64,000 nucleotides of DNA from Auanema rhodensis (Eukaryota; Nematoda; Chromadorea; Rhabditida; Rhabditidae). Of this stretch, positions 36,808-49,110 are shown piece after piece. Both the position numbers and the translations under genes were made by a program. Location: contig OZ059895.1 of NCBI GenBank assembly GCA_964057225.1, positions 3,038,001-3,102,000 on the forward strand, written 5' to 3'. Position 1 is the first letter of the stretch, and every line of letters begins with the position of its first letter. The notes beneath the pieces are model-generated. The model made no database searches. It worked only from the letters and a program-made list of their open reading frames with translations, and was not told where the DNA came from.

Positions 36808-37926
36808 TATGGATGATTGCCTGGTCTCAATGGGCTTATTCCCTTCTCTTTTTTATAGAATTTTTTGATTTTTAGTCGCAAACTCCCTTAGGCATTCCAA
36901 AAAGTTGCATTAAAATTAGACTTTGGTAATCCATCACTCTATCCAAGAAGAATTACTAGTCCCAATTGCATACTTAATTCGTTCGTTCATGGTTCAACGG
37001 GAAGTAAGGATCTTTTTTAAGAAATCTACCGTAGTCGTTTTGCAAACCAAAGATCTCGTTTTATAATATTGAAGTTACATAGCTGACTAAAATTTACAAG
37101 AACTATACGAAATTATAAAAAGAATAAGATGATTTGGAATTGAGTCTCATGTTTCTAAACAACAAAACGGTATGAGGAAGGTGACATATAGTATGGGGAG
37201 AAAATCCAACTAATATGCTTTAGCCAACTCGACCTGACGAATAAGTTTAAATTGGGAGATCAGTTTGTAAGAATATCGCAGGATTTTTCGGACTATAGCG
37301 AATGTAAGTTATTAAATTAAACATCCTCTCACTTGTTGTGAGGTTTCCCGTACGATTTTTAAGCGTTTTGTTATGTTTTTGGATGGTAAATGCTAAAAGT
37401 TGTCTGAACGATTTTAAACGCAAAATATAATAGTCCTTATCGCAAAATTATTTAAAATTCAAATTGGCATGCTTTTCATCCACAAAATTTAAGAAATAAC
37501 TGGAGTTATTCTTTCCTCAAAGCCGAAATCAATCCTTAAAAGGAGAATGGTGTGGGTAATAATCAAAATATATATAAAATCTTTAGGTGAATCTGTTCAC
37601 GAATTCAGCCTAAAGTCCTCATGTGGCTTCGAGGTCGGGTAACAGTATAATCAGATGTTAATAGCAAGGATATGTGACTTAGGTTCAGACATGACAAAAT
37701 TGTGAACAACGGGATCAAGTAAAATAAATTCTTCCCAAAATGTATAATTTTACTCTCTTATTATGAGAGTTCCTTGCATCTGTTCCCTATAACGATGTTG
37801 GCCCCTCCGTTTTGTGTTTTAGCGTGGAGAAGATGGCAATGGATAAGAGAAAGTTGAAAAGAAAATGAATATTGCAAGAGTGAATAAAATTTAAGAAAAT
37901 AAGAGAATAGTAAAAGAAACGTTCGA
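36808..37926 (-). other. Long 5' leader of the retrotransposon, no gene recognised
   Basis: About 1.1 kb between the PBS and the first ATG of the gag frame. It is A+T-rich and has no open frame above about 60 codons on either strand. I see no trace of protease, reverse transcriptase or integrase motifs. A small inverted repeat (actctc 37752-37757 / gagagt 37765-37770) is present. Non-autonomous LTR elements often keep a long leader with packaging signals; that is inference here. Confidence 0.6.
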
Positions 37927-37939
37927 GGTGGAACCTCCA
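37927..37939 (-). promoter_or_regulatory. Primer-binding site, tRNA-Gln
   Basis: On the minus strand TGGAGGTTCCACC begins immediately after the 5' LTR with no gap. It is the complement of the last 13 nt (GGTGGAACCT plus CCA) of eukaryotic tRNA-Gln, as known from conserved tRNA-Gln acceptor and T-stem sequence. The match ends after 13 nt. The site primes minus-strand DNA synthesis. The plus strand here is self-complementary (gaggt-gga-acctc, 37925-37937), so the PBS could fold on itself. Confidence 0.85.
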
Positions 37940-38275
37940 CGTTCCGTTATGCTCTCGCATCTATCCTATAGACCAATGTAGTCTATAAGATGTGCGATAC
38001 AGTGTTCCAGATGTAGCGGTATTAATAGAGCATAATGGATAACATAAGACTCATGAAAAGAAAGGTTTATTCTACATAATGATTACAATAAGTTACGATA
38101 AGAATTAAAGAGATATAAACTATAGGTGAGCTCTGAGGAGATGACAAGCCATCCTTAGTCATTCCATGAGACAGAACTAAAGTCTGAGTTCCGTATAAAG
38201 GGCGTGTCAGCTCCTCTCGTCTCTTGTCGTCTAGCTCTAACCCGCCTGCTACGTATTGATCATCCGAATGGAACG
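37940..38275 (-). repeat. 5' LTR of the retrotransposon
   Basis: 336 bp, upstream LTR with respect to the minus-strand transcript because it adjoins the primer-binding site at 37939. I read it as identical to 34507-34842. Ends are cgttcc and ggaacg, a 6-bp perfect inverted repeat, in place of TG...CA. On the minus strand it contains AATAAA (38066-38071). The end nearest the PBS folds into a strong hairpin (37944-38038). The promoter must lie here, but no convincing minus-strand TATA box is seen. Confidence 0.95.
37944..38038 (-). other. Predicted structured RNA element in R/U5, next to the PBS
   Basis: The same fold exists in both LTRs; in the 3' LTR it spans 34511-34605. The outer stem pairs ccgttatgctct (34511-34522) with agagcataatgg (34594-34605), 12 pairs including one G-U. 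The inner hairpin pairs tatagac (34534-34540) with gtctata (34548-34554) around a 7-nt loop, and flanking gcatct/agatgtgc can extend it. In the genomic RNA this lies between the poly(A) signal and the PBS, where retroelements often carry packaging or primer-positioning structures. The role is inferred; the pairing is seen. Confidence 0.6.
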
Positions 38276-38279
38276 AACA
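38276..38279. other. Target-site duplication, right copy (aaca)
   Basis: Directly follows the LTR end at 38275 and continues into normal satellite (tgcccttc). It pairs with 34503-34506. Four base pairs is the usual staggered-cut length of Ty3/mdg4-type integrases. Confidence 0.9.
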
Positions 38280-41200
38280 TGCCCTTCAAAGCATCAGAAC
38301 ATGTGATCACATTCCAATATTTTTGTATCTATCTTGTAAAGATAGTAATATATCATATGTTGAACAGTATGTTGTAAAGATTTTAATTCAGATTTTCTAA
38401 CTTTTATTCAGTTTGTTTTTTAAACTTTGATTAAGAACTTTGATTTTTGTACACCCATAAATTATACGCAGCACAGGTTACCCTTAATTAATGAACTGAC
38501 CAACTAATCAGACATGGATCTTTCCTAGTTCTGTTGCTTGAATGGATGTTTTCCTACGTAGGCTAGTAAAACATGCCCTTCAAAGCATCAGAACATGTGA
38601 TCAAATTCCAATTTTTTTGTATCTATCTTGTAAAGATAGTAATATATCATATGTTGAACACTATGTTGGAAAGATTTTAATTCAGATTTTCGAACTTTTA
38701 TTCAGTTTGTTTTTTAAACTTTGATTAAGAACTTTGATTTTTGTACACCCATAAATTATACGCAGCACAGGTTACCCTAAATTAATGAACTGACCGACTA
38801 ATCAGACATGGATCTTTCCAAGTTCTGTTGCTTGAACGGATGTTTTCCTACGAAGGCTAGTAAAACATGCCCTTCAAAGCATCAGAACATGTGATCAAAT
38901 TCCAATTTTTTTGTATCTATCTTGTAAAGATAGTAATATATCATATGTTGAACACTATGTTGGAAAGATTTTAATTCAGATTTTCGAACTTTTATTCAGT
39001 TTGTTTTTTAAACTTTGATTAAGAACTTTGATTTTTGTACACCCATAAATTATACGCAGCACAGGTTACCCTAAATTAATGAACTGACCGACTAATCAGA
39101 CATGGATCTTTCCAAGTTCTGTTGCTTGAACGGATGTTTTCCTACGAAGGCTAGTAAAACATGCCCTTCAAAGCATCAGAACATGTGATCACATTCCAAT
39201 ATTTTTGTATCTATCTTGTAAAGATAGTAATAAACTTTGATTTTTGTACACCCATAAATTATACGCAGCACAGGTTACCCTTAAATAATGAACTGACCGA
39301 CTAATCAGACATGGATCTCTCCAAGTTCTGTTGCTTGAACGGATGTTTTCCTACGTAGGCTAGTAAAACATGCCCTTCAAAGCATCAGAACATGTGATCA
39401 CATTCCAATATTTTTGTATCTATCTTGTAAAGATAGTAATATATCATATGTTGAACACTATGTTGGAAAGATTTTAATTCAGATTTTCTAACTTTTATTC
39501 AGTTTGTTTTTTAAACTTTGATTAAGAACTTTGATTTTTGTACACCCATAAATTATACGCAGCACAGGTTACCCTTAAATAATGAACTGACCGTTTAATC
39601 AGACATGGATCTTCCCAAGTTCTGTTGCTTGAATGGATGTTTTCCTACGTAGGCTAGTAAAACATGCCCTTCAAAGCATCAGAACATGTGATCAAATTCC
39701 AATTTTTTTGTATCTATCTTGTAAAGATAGTAATATATCATATGTTGAACACTATGTTGGAAAGATTTTCATTCAGATTTTTTAATTTTTATTCAGTTTG
39801 TTTTTTAAACTTTGATTAAGAACTTTGATTTTTGTACACCCATAAATTATACGCAGCACAGGTTACCCTTAAATAATGAACTGACCGACTAATCAGACAT
39901 GGATCTTTCCAAGTTCTGTTGCTTGAACGGATGTTTTCCTACGTAGGCTAGTAAAACATGCCCTTCAAAGCATCAGAACATGTGATCACATTCCAATATT
40001 TTTGTATCTATCTTGTAAAGATAGTAATATATCATATGTTGAACACTATGTTGGAAAGATTTTAATTCAGATTTTCGAACTTTTATTCAGTTTGTTTTTT
40101 AAACTTTGATTAAGAACTTTGATTTTTGTACACCCATAAATTATACGCAGCACAGGTTACCCTTAAATAATGAACTGACCAACTAATCAGACATGGATCT
40201 TTCCAAGTTCTGTTGCTTGAACGGATGTTTTCCTACGTAGGCTAGTAAAACATGCCCTTCAAACATCAGAACATGTGATCACATTCCAATATTTTTGTAT
40301 CTATCTTGTAAAGATAGTAATATATCATATGTTGAACACTATGTTGGAAAGATTTTAATTCAGATTTTCTAACTTTTATTCAGTTTGTTTTTTAAACTTT
40401 GATTAAGAACTTTGATTTTTGTACACCCATAAATTATACGCAGCACAGGTTACCCTTAAATAATGAACTGACCGTTTAATCAGACATGGATCTTCCCAAG
40501 TTCTGTTGCTTGAATGAATGTTTTCCTACGTAGGCTAGTAAAACATGCCCTTCAAAGCATCAGAACATGTGATCAAATTCCAATTTTTTTGTATCTATCT
40601 TGTAAAGATAGTAATATATCATATGTTGAACACTATGTTGGAAAGATTTTCATTCAGATTTTTTAATTTTTATTCAGTTTGTTTTTTAAACTTTGATTAA
40701 GAACTTTGATTTTTGTACACCCATAAATTATACGCAGCACAGGTTACCCTTAAATAATGAACTGACCGACTAATCAGACATGGATCTTTCCAAGTTCTGT
40801 TGCTTGAACGGATGTTTTCCTACGTAGGCTAGTAAAACATGCCCTTCAAAGCATCAGAACATGTGATCACATTCCAATATTTTTGTATCTATCTTGTAAA
40901 GATAGTAATATATCATATGTTGAACACTATGTTGGAAAGATTTTAATTCAGATTTTCGAACTTTTATTCAGTTTGTTTTTTAAACTTTGATTAAGAACTT
41001 TGATTTTTGTACACCCATAAATTATACGCAGCACAGGTTACCCTTAAATAATGAACTGACCAACTAATCAGACATGGATCTTTCCTAGTTCTGTTGCTTG
41101 AATGGATGTTTTCCTACGTAGGCTAGTAAAACATGCCCTTCAAAGCATCAGAACATGTGATCAAATTCCAATTTTTTTGTATCTATCTTGTAAAGATAGT

Positions 41201-43880
41201 AATATATCATATGTTGAACACTATGTTGGAAAGATTTTAATTCAGATTTTCGAACTTTTATTCAGTTTGTTTTTTAAACTTTGATTAAGAACTTTGATTT
41301 TTGTACACCCATAAATTATACGCAGCACAGGTTACCCTTAATTAATGAACTGACCGACTAATCAGACATGGATCTTTCCAAGTTCTGTTGCTTGAACGGA
41401 TGTTTTCCTACGAAGGCTAGTAAAACATGCCCTTCAAAGCATCAGAACATGTGATCACATTCCAATATTTTTGTATCTATCTTGTAAAGATAGTAATATA
41501 TCATATGTTGAACACTATGTTGGATAGATTTTAATTCAGATTTTTTCAACTTTCACTCAGTTTGTTTTCTAAACTTTGATTAAGAACTTTGATTTTTGTA
41601 CACCCATAAATTATACGCAGCACAGGTTACCCTTAAATAATGAACTGACCGACTAATCAGACATGGATCTTTCCTAGTTCTGTTGCTTGAATGGATGTTT
41701 TCCTACGTAGGCTAGTAAAACATGACCTTCAAAGCATCAGAACATGTGATCACATTCCAATATTTTTGTATCTATCTTGTAAAGATAGTAATATATCATA
41801 TGTTGAACACTATGTTGGAAATATTTTAATTCAGATTTTCTAACTTTTATTCAGTTTGTTTTTTAAACTTTGATTAAGAACTTTGATTTTTGTACACCCA
41901 TAAATTATACGCAGCACAGGTTACCCTTGAATAATGAACTGACCGACTAATCAGACATGGATCTTTCCTAGTTCTGTTGCTTGAATGGATGTTTTCCTAC
42001 GTAGGCTAGTAAAACATGCCCTTCAAAGCATCAGAACATGTGATCACATTCCAATTTTTTTGTATCTATCTTGTAAAGATAGTAATAAACTTTGATTTTT
42101 GTACACCCATAAATTATACGCAGCACAGGTTACCCTTAAATAATGAACTGACCGACTAATCAGACATGGATCTTTCCAAGTTCTGTTGCTTGAACGGATG
42201 TTTTCCTACGTAGGCTAGTAAAACATGCCCTTCAAAGCATCAGAACATGTGATCACATTTCAATTTTTTTGTATCTATCTTGTAAAGATAGTAATATATC
42301 ATATGTTGAACACTATGTTGGAAAGATTTTAATTCAGATTTTTTCAACTTTCACTCAGTTTGTTTTCTAAACTTTGATTAAGAACCTTGTTGTTTGTACA
42401 CCCATAAAATATACGCAGCACAGGTTACCCTTAAATAATGAACTGACCGTCTAATCAGACATGGATCTTCCCAAGTTCTGTTGCTTGAATGGATGTTTTC
42501 CTACGTAGGCTAGTAAAACATGCCCTTCAAAGCATCAGAACATGTGATCACATTCCAATATTTTTGTATCTATCTTGTAAAGATAGTAATATATCATATG
42601 TTGAACACTATGTTGGAAAGATTTTAATTCGGTTTTTTTAATTTTTATTCAGTTTGTTTTTTAAACTTTGATTAAGAACTTTGATTTTTGTACACCCATA
42701 AATTATACGCAGCACAGGTTACCCTTAAATAATGAACTGACCGACTAATCAGACATGAATCTTTCCAAGTTCTGTTGCTTGAATGGATGTTTTCCTACGT
42801 AGGCTAGTAAAACATGCCCTTCAAAGCATCAGAACATGTGATCAAATTCCAATTTTTTTGTATCTATCTTGTAAAGATAGTAATATATCATATGTTGAAC
42901 ACTATGTTGGAAAGATTTTAATTCGGTTTTTTTAATTTTTATTCAGTTTGTTTTTTAAACTTTGATTAAGAACTTTGATTTTTGTACACCCATAAATTAT
43001 ACGCAGCACAGGTTACCCTTAAATAATAAACTGACCGACTAATCAGACATGGATCTTTCCAAGTTCTGTTGCTTGAACGGATGTTTTCCTACGTAGGCTA
43101 GTAAAACATGCCCTTCAAAGCATCAGAACATGTGATCACATTCCAATATTTTTGTATCTATCTTGTAAAGATAGTAATATATCATATGTTGAACACTATG
43201 TTGGAAAGATTTTAATTCAGATTTTCTAACTTTTATTCAGTTTGTTTTTTAAACTTTGATTAAGAACTTTGATTTTTGTACACCCATAAATTATACGCAG
43301 CACAGATTACCCTTAAATAATGAACTGACCGTCTAATCAGACATGGATCTTCCCAAGTTCTGTTGCTTGAATGGATGTTTTCCTACGTAGGCTAGTAAAA
43401 CATGCCCTTCAAAGCATCAGAACATGTGATCACATTCCAATTTTTTTGTATCTATCTTGTAAAGATAGTAATATATCATATGTTGAACACTATGTTGGAA
43501 AGATTTTAATTCAGATTTTTTCAACTTTCACTCAGTTTGTTTTCTAAACTTTGATTAAGAACCTTGTTGTTTGTACACCCATAAAATATACGCAGCACAG
43601 GTTACCCTTAAATAATGAACTGACCGTCTAATCAGACATGGATCTTCCCAAGTTCTGTTGCTTGAATGGATGTTTTCCTACGTAGGCTAGTAAAACATGC
43701 CCTTCAAAGCATCAGAACATGTGATCAAATTCCAATTTTTTTGTATCTATCTTGTAAAGATAGTAATATATCATATGTTGAACACTATGTTGGAAAGATT
43801 TTCATTCAGATTTTTTAATTTTTATTCAGTTTGTTTTTTAAACTTTGATTAAGAACTTTGATTTTTGTACACCCATAAAT

Positions 43881-46800
43881 TATACGTAGCACAGGTTACC
43901 CTTAAATAATGAACTGACCGACTAATCAGACATGGATCTTTCCAAGTTCTGTTGCTTGAACGGATGTTTTCCTACGTAGGCTAGTAAAACATGCCCTTCA
44001 AAGCATCAGAACATGTGATCACATTCCAATATTTTTGTATCTATCTTGTAAAGATAGTAATATATCATATGTTGAACAGTATGTTGGAAAGATTTTAATT
44101 CAGATTTTCTAACTTTTATTCAGTTTGTTTTTTAAACTTTGATTAAGAACTTTGATTTTTGTACACCCATAAATTATACGTAGCACAGGTTACCCTTAAA
44201 TAATGAACTGACCGACTAATCAGACATGGATCTTTCCAAGTTCTGTTGCTTGAACGGATGTTTTCCTACGTAGGCTAGTAAAACATGCCCTTCAAAGCAT
44301 CAGAACATGTGATCACATTCCAATATTTTTGTATCTATCTTGTAAAGATAGTAATATATCATATGTTGAACACTATGTTGGAAAGATTTTCATTCAGATT
44401 TTTTAATTTTTATTCAGTTTGTTTTTTAAACTTTGATTAAGAACTTTGATTTTTGTACACCCATAAATTATACGTAGCACAGGTTACCCTTAAATAATGA
44501 ACTGACCGACTAATCAGACATGGATCTTTCCAAGTTCTGTTGCTTGAACGGATGTTTTCCTACGTAGGCTAGTAAAACATGCCCTTCAAAGCATCAGAAC
44601 ATGTGATCACATTCCAATATTTTTGTATCTATCTTGTAAAGATAGTAATATATCATATGTTGAACAGTATGTTGGAAAGATTTTAATTCAGATTTTCTAA
44701 CTTTTATTCAGTTTGTTTTTTAAACTTTGATTAAGAACTTTGATTTTTGTACACCCATAAATTATACGTAGCACAGGTTACCCTTAAATAATGAACTGAC
44801 CGACTAATCAGACATGGATCTTCCCAAGTTCTGTTGCTTGAATGGATGTTTTCCTACGTAGGCTAGTAAAACATGCCCTTCAAAGCATCAGAACATGTGA
44901 TCAAATTCCAATTTTTTTGTATCTATCTTGTAAAGATAGTAATATATCATATGTTGAACACTATGTTGGAAAGATTTTCATTCAGATTTTTTAATTTTTA
45001 TTCAGTTTGTTTTTTAAACTTTGATTAAGAACTTTGATTTTTGTACACCCATAAATTATACGTAGCACAGGTTACCCTTAAATAATGAACTGACCGACTA
45101 ATCAGACATGGATCTTTCCAAGTTCTGTTGCTTGAACGGATGTTTTCCTACGTAGGCTAGTAAAACATGCCCTTCAAAGCATCAGAACATGTGATCACAT
45201 TCCAATATTTTTGTATCTATCTTGTAAAGATAGTAATATATCATATGTTGAACACTATGTTGGAAAGATTTTCATTCAGATTTTTTAATTTTTATTCAGT
45301 TTGTTTTTTAAACTTTGATTAAGAACTTTGATTTTTGTACACCCATAAATTATACGTAGCACAGGTTACCCTTAAATAATGAACTGACCGACTAATCAGA
45401 CATGGATCTTTCCAAGTTCTGTTGCTTGAACGGATGTTTTCCTACGTAGGCTAGTAAAACATGCCCTTCAAAGCATCAGAACATGTGATCACATTCCAAT
45501 ATTTTTGTATCTATCTTGTAAAGATAGTAATATATCATATGTTGAACAGTATGTTGGAAAGATTTTAATTCAGATTTTCTAACTTTTATTCAGTTTGTTT
45601 TTTAAACTTTGATTAAGAACTTTGATTTTTGTACACCCATAAATTATACGTAGCACAGGTTACCCTTAAATAATGAACTGACCGACTAATCAGACATGGA
45701 TCTTCCCAAGTTCTGTTGCTTGAATGGATGTTTTCCTACGTAGGCTAGTAAAACATGCCCTTCAAAGCATCAGAACATGTGATCAAATTCCAATTTTTTT
45801 GTATCTATCTTGTAAAGATAGTAATATATCATATGTTGAACACTATGTTGGAAAGATTTTAATTCAGATTTTCTAACTTTTATTCAGTTTGTTTTTTAAA
45901 CTTTGATTAAGAACTTTGATTTTTGTACACCCATAAATTATACGTAGCACAGGTTACCCTTAAATAATGAACTGACCGACTAATCAGACATGGATCTTTC
46001 CAAGTTCTGTTGCTTGAACGGATGTTTTCCTACGTAGGCTAGTAAAACATGCCCTTCAAAGCATCAGAACATGTGATCACATTCCAATATTTTTGTATCT
46101 ATCTTGTAAAGATAGTAATATATCATATGTTGAACAGTATGTTGGAAAGATTTTAATTCAGATTTTCTAACTTTTATTCAGTTTGTTTTTTAAACTTTGA
46201 TTAAGAACTTTGATTTTTGTACACCCATAAATTATACGCAGCACAGGTTACCCTTAAATAATGAACTGACCAACTAATCAGACATGGATCTTTCCTAGTT
46301 CTGTTGCTTGAATGGATGTTTTCCTACGTAGGCTAGTAAAACATGCCCTTCAAAGCATCAGAACATGTGATCAAATTCCAATTTTTTTGTATCTATCTTG
46401 TAAAGATAGTAATATATCATATGTTGAACACTATGTTGGAAAGATTTTAATTCAGATTTTCGAACTTTTATTCAGTTTGTTTTTTAAACTTTGATTAAGA
46501 ACTTTGATTTTTGTACACCCATAAATTATACGCAGCACAGGTTACCCTAAATTAATGAACTGACCGACTAATCAGACATGGATCTTTCCAAGTTCTGTTG
46601 CTTGAACGGATGTTTTCCTACGAAGGCTAGTAAAACATGCCCTTCAAAGCATCAGAACATGTGATCACATTCCAATATTTTTGTATCTATCTTGTAAAGA
46701 TAGTAATAAACTTTGATTTTTGTACACCCATAAATTATACGCAGCACAGGTTACCCTTAAATAATGAACTGACCGACTAATCAGACATGGATCTCTCCAA

Positions 46801-49110
46801 GTTCTGTTGCTTGAACGGATGTTTTCCTACGTAGGCTAGTAAAACATGCCCTTCAAAGCATCAGAACATGTGATCACATTTCAATTTTTTTGTATCTATC
46901 TTGTAAAGATAGTAATATATCATATGTTGAACACTATGTTGAAAAGATTTTAATTCAGATTTTTTCAACTTTCACTCAGTTTGTTTTCTAAACTTTGATT
47001 AAGAACCTTGTTGTTTGTACACCCATAAAATATACGCAGCACAGGTTACCCTTAAATAATGAACTGACCGTTTAATCAGACATGGATCTTCCCAAGTTCT
47101 GTTGCTTGAATGGATGTTTTCCTACGTAGGCTAGTAAAACATGCCCTTCAAAGCATCAGAACATGTGATCAAATTCCAATTTTTTTGTATCTATCTTGTA
47201 AAGATAGTAATATATCATATGTTGAACACTATGTTGGAAAGATTTTCATTCAGATTTTTTAATTTTTATTCAGTTTGTTTTTTAAACTTTGATTAAGAAC
47301 TTTGATTTTTGTACACCCATAAATTATACGCAGCACAGGTTACCCTTAAATAATGAACTGACCGACTAATCAGACATGGATCTTTCCTAGTTCTGTTGCT
47401 TGAATGGATGTTTTCCTACGTAGGCTAGTAAAACATGCCCTTCAAAGCATCAGAACATGTGATCAAATTCCAATTTTTTTGTATCTATCTTGTAAAGATA
47501 GTAATATATCATATGTTGAACACTATGTTGGAAAGATTTTAATTCAGATTTTCGAACTTTTATTCAGTTTGTTTTTTAAACTTTGATTAAGAACTTTGAT
47601 TTTTGTACACCCATAAATTATACGCAGCACAGGTTACCCTTAATTAATGAACTGACCGACTAATCAGACATGGATCTTTCCAAGTTCTGTTGCTTAAACG
47701 GATGTTTTCCTACGAAGGCTAGTAAAACATGCCCTTCAAAGCATCAGAACATGTGATCACATTCCAATATTTTTGTATCTATCTTGTAAAGATAGTAATA
47801 TATCATATGTTGAACACTAAGTTGGAAAGATTTTAATTCAGATTTTCTAACTTTTATTCAGTTTGTTTTTTAAACTTTGATTAAGAACTTTGATTTTTGT
47901 ACACCCATAAATTATACGTAGCACAGGTTACCCTTAAATAATGAACTGACCGACTAATCAGACATGGATCTTCCCAAGTTCTGTTGCTTGAATGGATGTT
48001 TTCCTACGTAGGCTAGTAAAACATGCCCTTCAAAGCATCAGAACATGTGATCAAATTCCAATTTTTTTGTATCTATCTTGTAAAGATAGTAATATATCAT
48101 ATGTTGAACACTATGTTGGAAAGATTTTCATTCAGATTTTTTAATTTTTATTCAGTTTGTTTTTTAAACTTTGATTAAGAACTTTGATTTTTGTACACCC
48201 ATAAATTATACGTAGCACAGGTTACCCTTAAATAATGAACTGACCGACTAATCAGACATGGATCTTTCCAAGTTCTGTTGCTTGAACGGATGTTTTCCTA
48301 CGTAGGCTAGTAAAACATGCCCTTCAAAGCATCAGAACATGTGATCACATTCCAATATTTTTGTATCTATCTTGTAAAGATAGTAATATATCATATGTTG
48401 AACACTATGTTGGAAAGATTTTCATTCAGATTTTTTAATTTTTATTCAGTTTGTTTTTTAAACTTTGATTAAGAACTTTGATTTTTGTACACCCATAAAT
48501 TATACGTAGCACAGGTTACCCTTAAATAATGAACTGACCGACTAATCAGACATGGATCTTTCCAAGTTCTGTTGCTTGAACGGATGTTTTCCTACGTAGG
48601 CTAGTAAAACATGCCCTTCAAAGCATCAGAACATGTGATCACATTCCAATATTTTTGTATCTATCTTGTAAAGATAGTAATATATCATATGTTGAACAGT
48701 ATGTTGGAAAGATTTTAATTCAGATTTTCTAACTTTTATTCAGTTTGTTTTTTAAACTTTGATTAAGAACTTTGATTTTTGTACACCCATAAATTATACG
48801 TAGCACAGGTTACCCTTAAATAATGAACTGACCGACTAATCAGACATGGATCTTCCCAAGTTCTGTTGCTTGAATGGATGTTTTCCTACGTAGGCTAGTA
48901 AAACATGCCCTTCAAAGCATCAGAACATGTGATCAAATTCCAATTTTTTTGTATCTATCTTGTAAAGATAGTAATATATCATATGTTGAACACTATGTTG
49001 GAAAGATTTTAATTCAGATTTTCTAACTTTTATTCAGTTTGTTTTTTAAACTTTGATTAAGAACTTTGATTTTTGTACACCCATAAATTATACGTAGCAC
49101 AGGTTACCCT
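43881..49110. repeat. Local cgtagc satellite subfamily
   Basis: Eight consecutive monomers starting at 43881 have tatacgtagcac instead of tatacgcagcac, and five more start at 47911. The second run is explained by the 3150-bp duplication. I saw this change nowhere else, so the substitution arose once here and spread to neighbours by local homogenisation. Confidence 0.8.

Larger units (their letters stand above)
34507..38275 (-). mobile_element. Gag-only (non-autonomous) LTR retrotransposon
   Basis: Complete element of 3769 bp: 336-bp LTRs at both ends that read as identical, flanked by the 4-bp target duplication aaca, and inserted in a satellite monomer. Orientation is minus, from the gag frame, the PBS and the AATAAA signals. 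The internal part (3097 bp) holds a tRNA-Gln primer-binding site, a long leader and a Ty3/mdg4-like gag that ends inside the 3' LTR. There is no protease, reverse transcriptase, RNase H, integrase or envelope frame. A 4-bp duplication and the capsid type fit Ty3/mdg4 (gypsy) elements. With identical LTRs the insertion is recent, yet it cannot copy itself, so a related autonomous element probably supplies pol. A Bel/Pao relation cannot be fully excluded without a pol gene. Confidence 0.93.

Noticed and set aside
36808-37926. Degenerate pol remnant in the retrotransposon leader
   Set aside because: The leader lies upstream of gag, where pol is not expected, has no long frame, and I could not see reverse transcriptase, RNase H or integrase motifs. 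A translated profile search would settle it.
38194-38203. TATA box tataaaggg in the LTR
   Set aside because: It reads well only on the plus strand, antisense to gag. On the minus strand no convincing TATA element was seen, so no promoter position is claimed.
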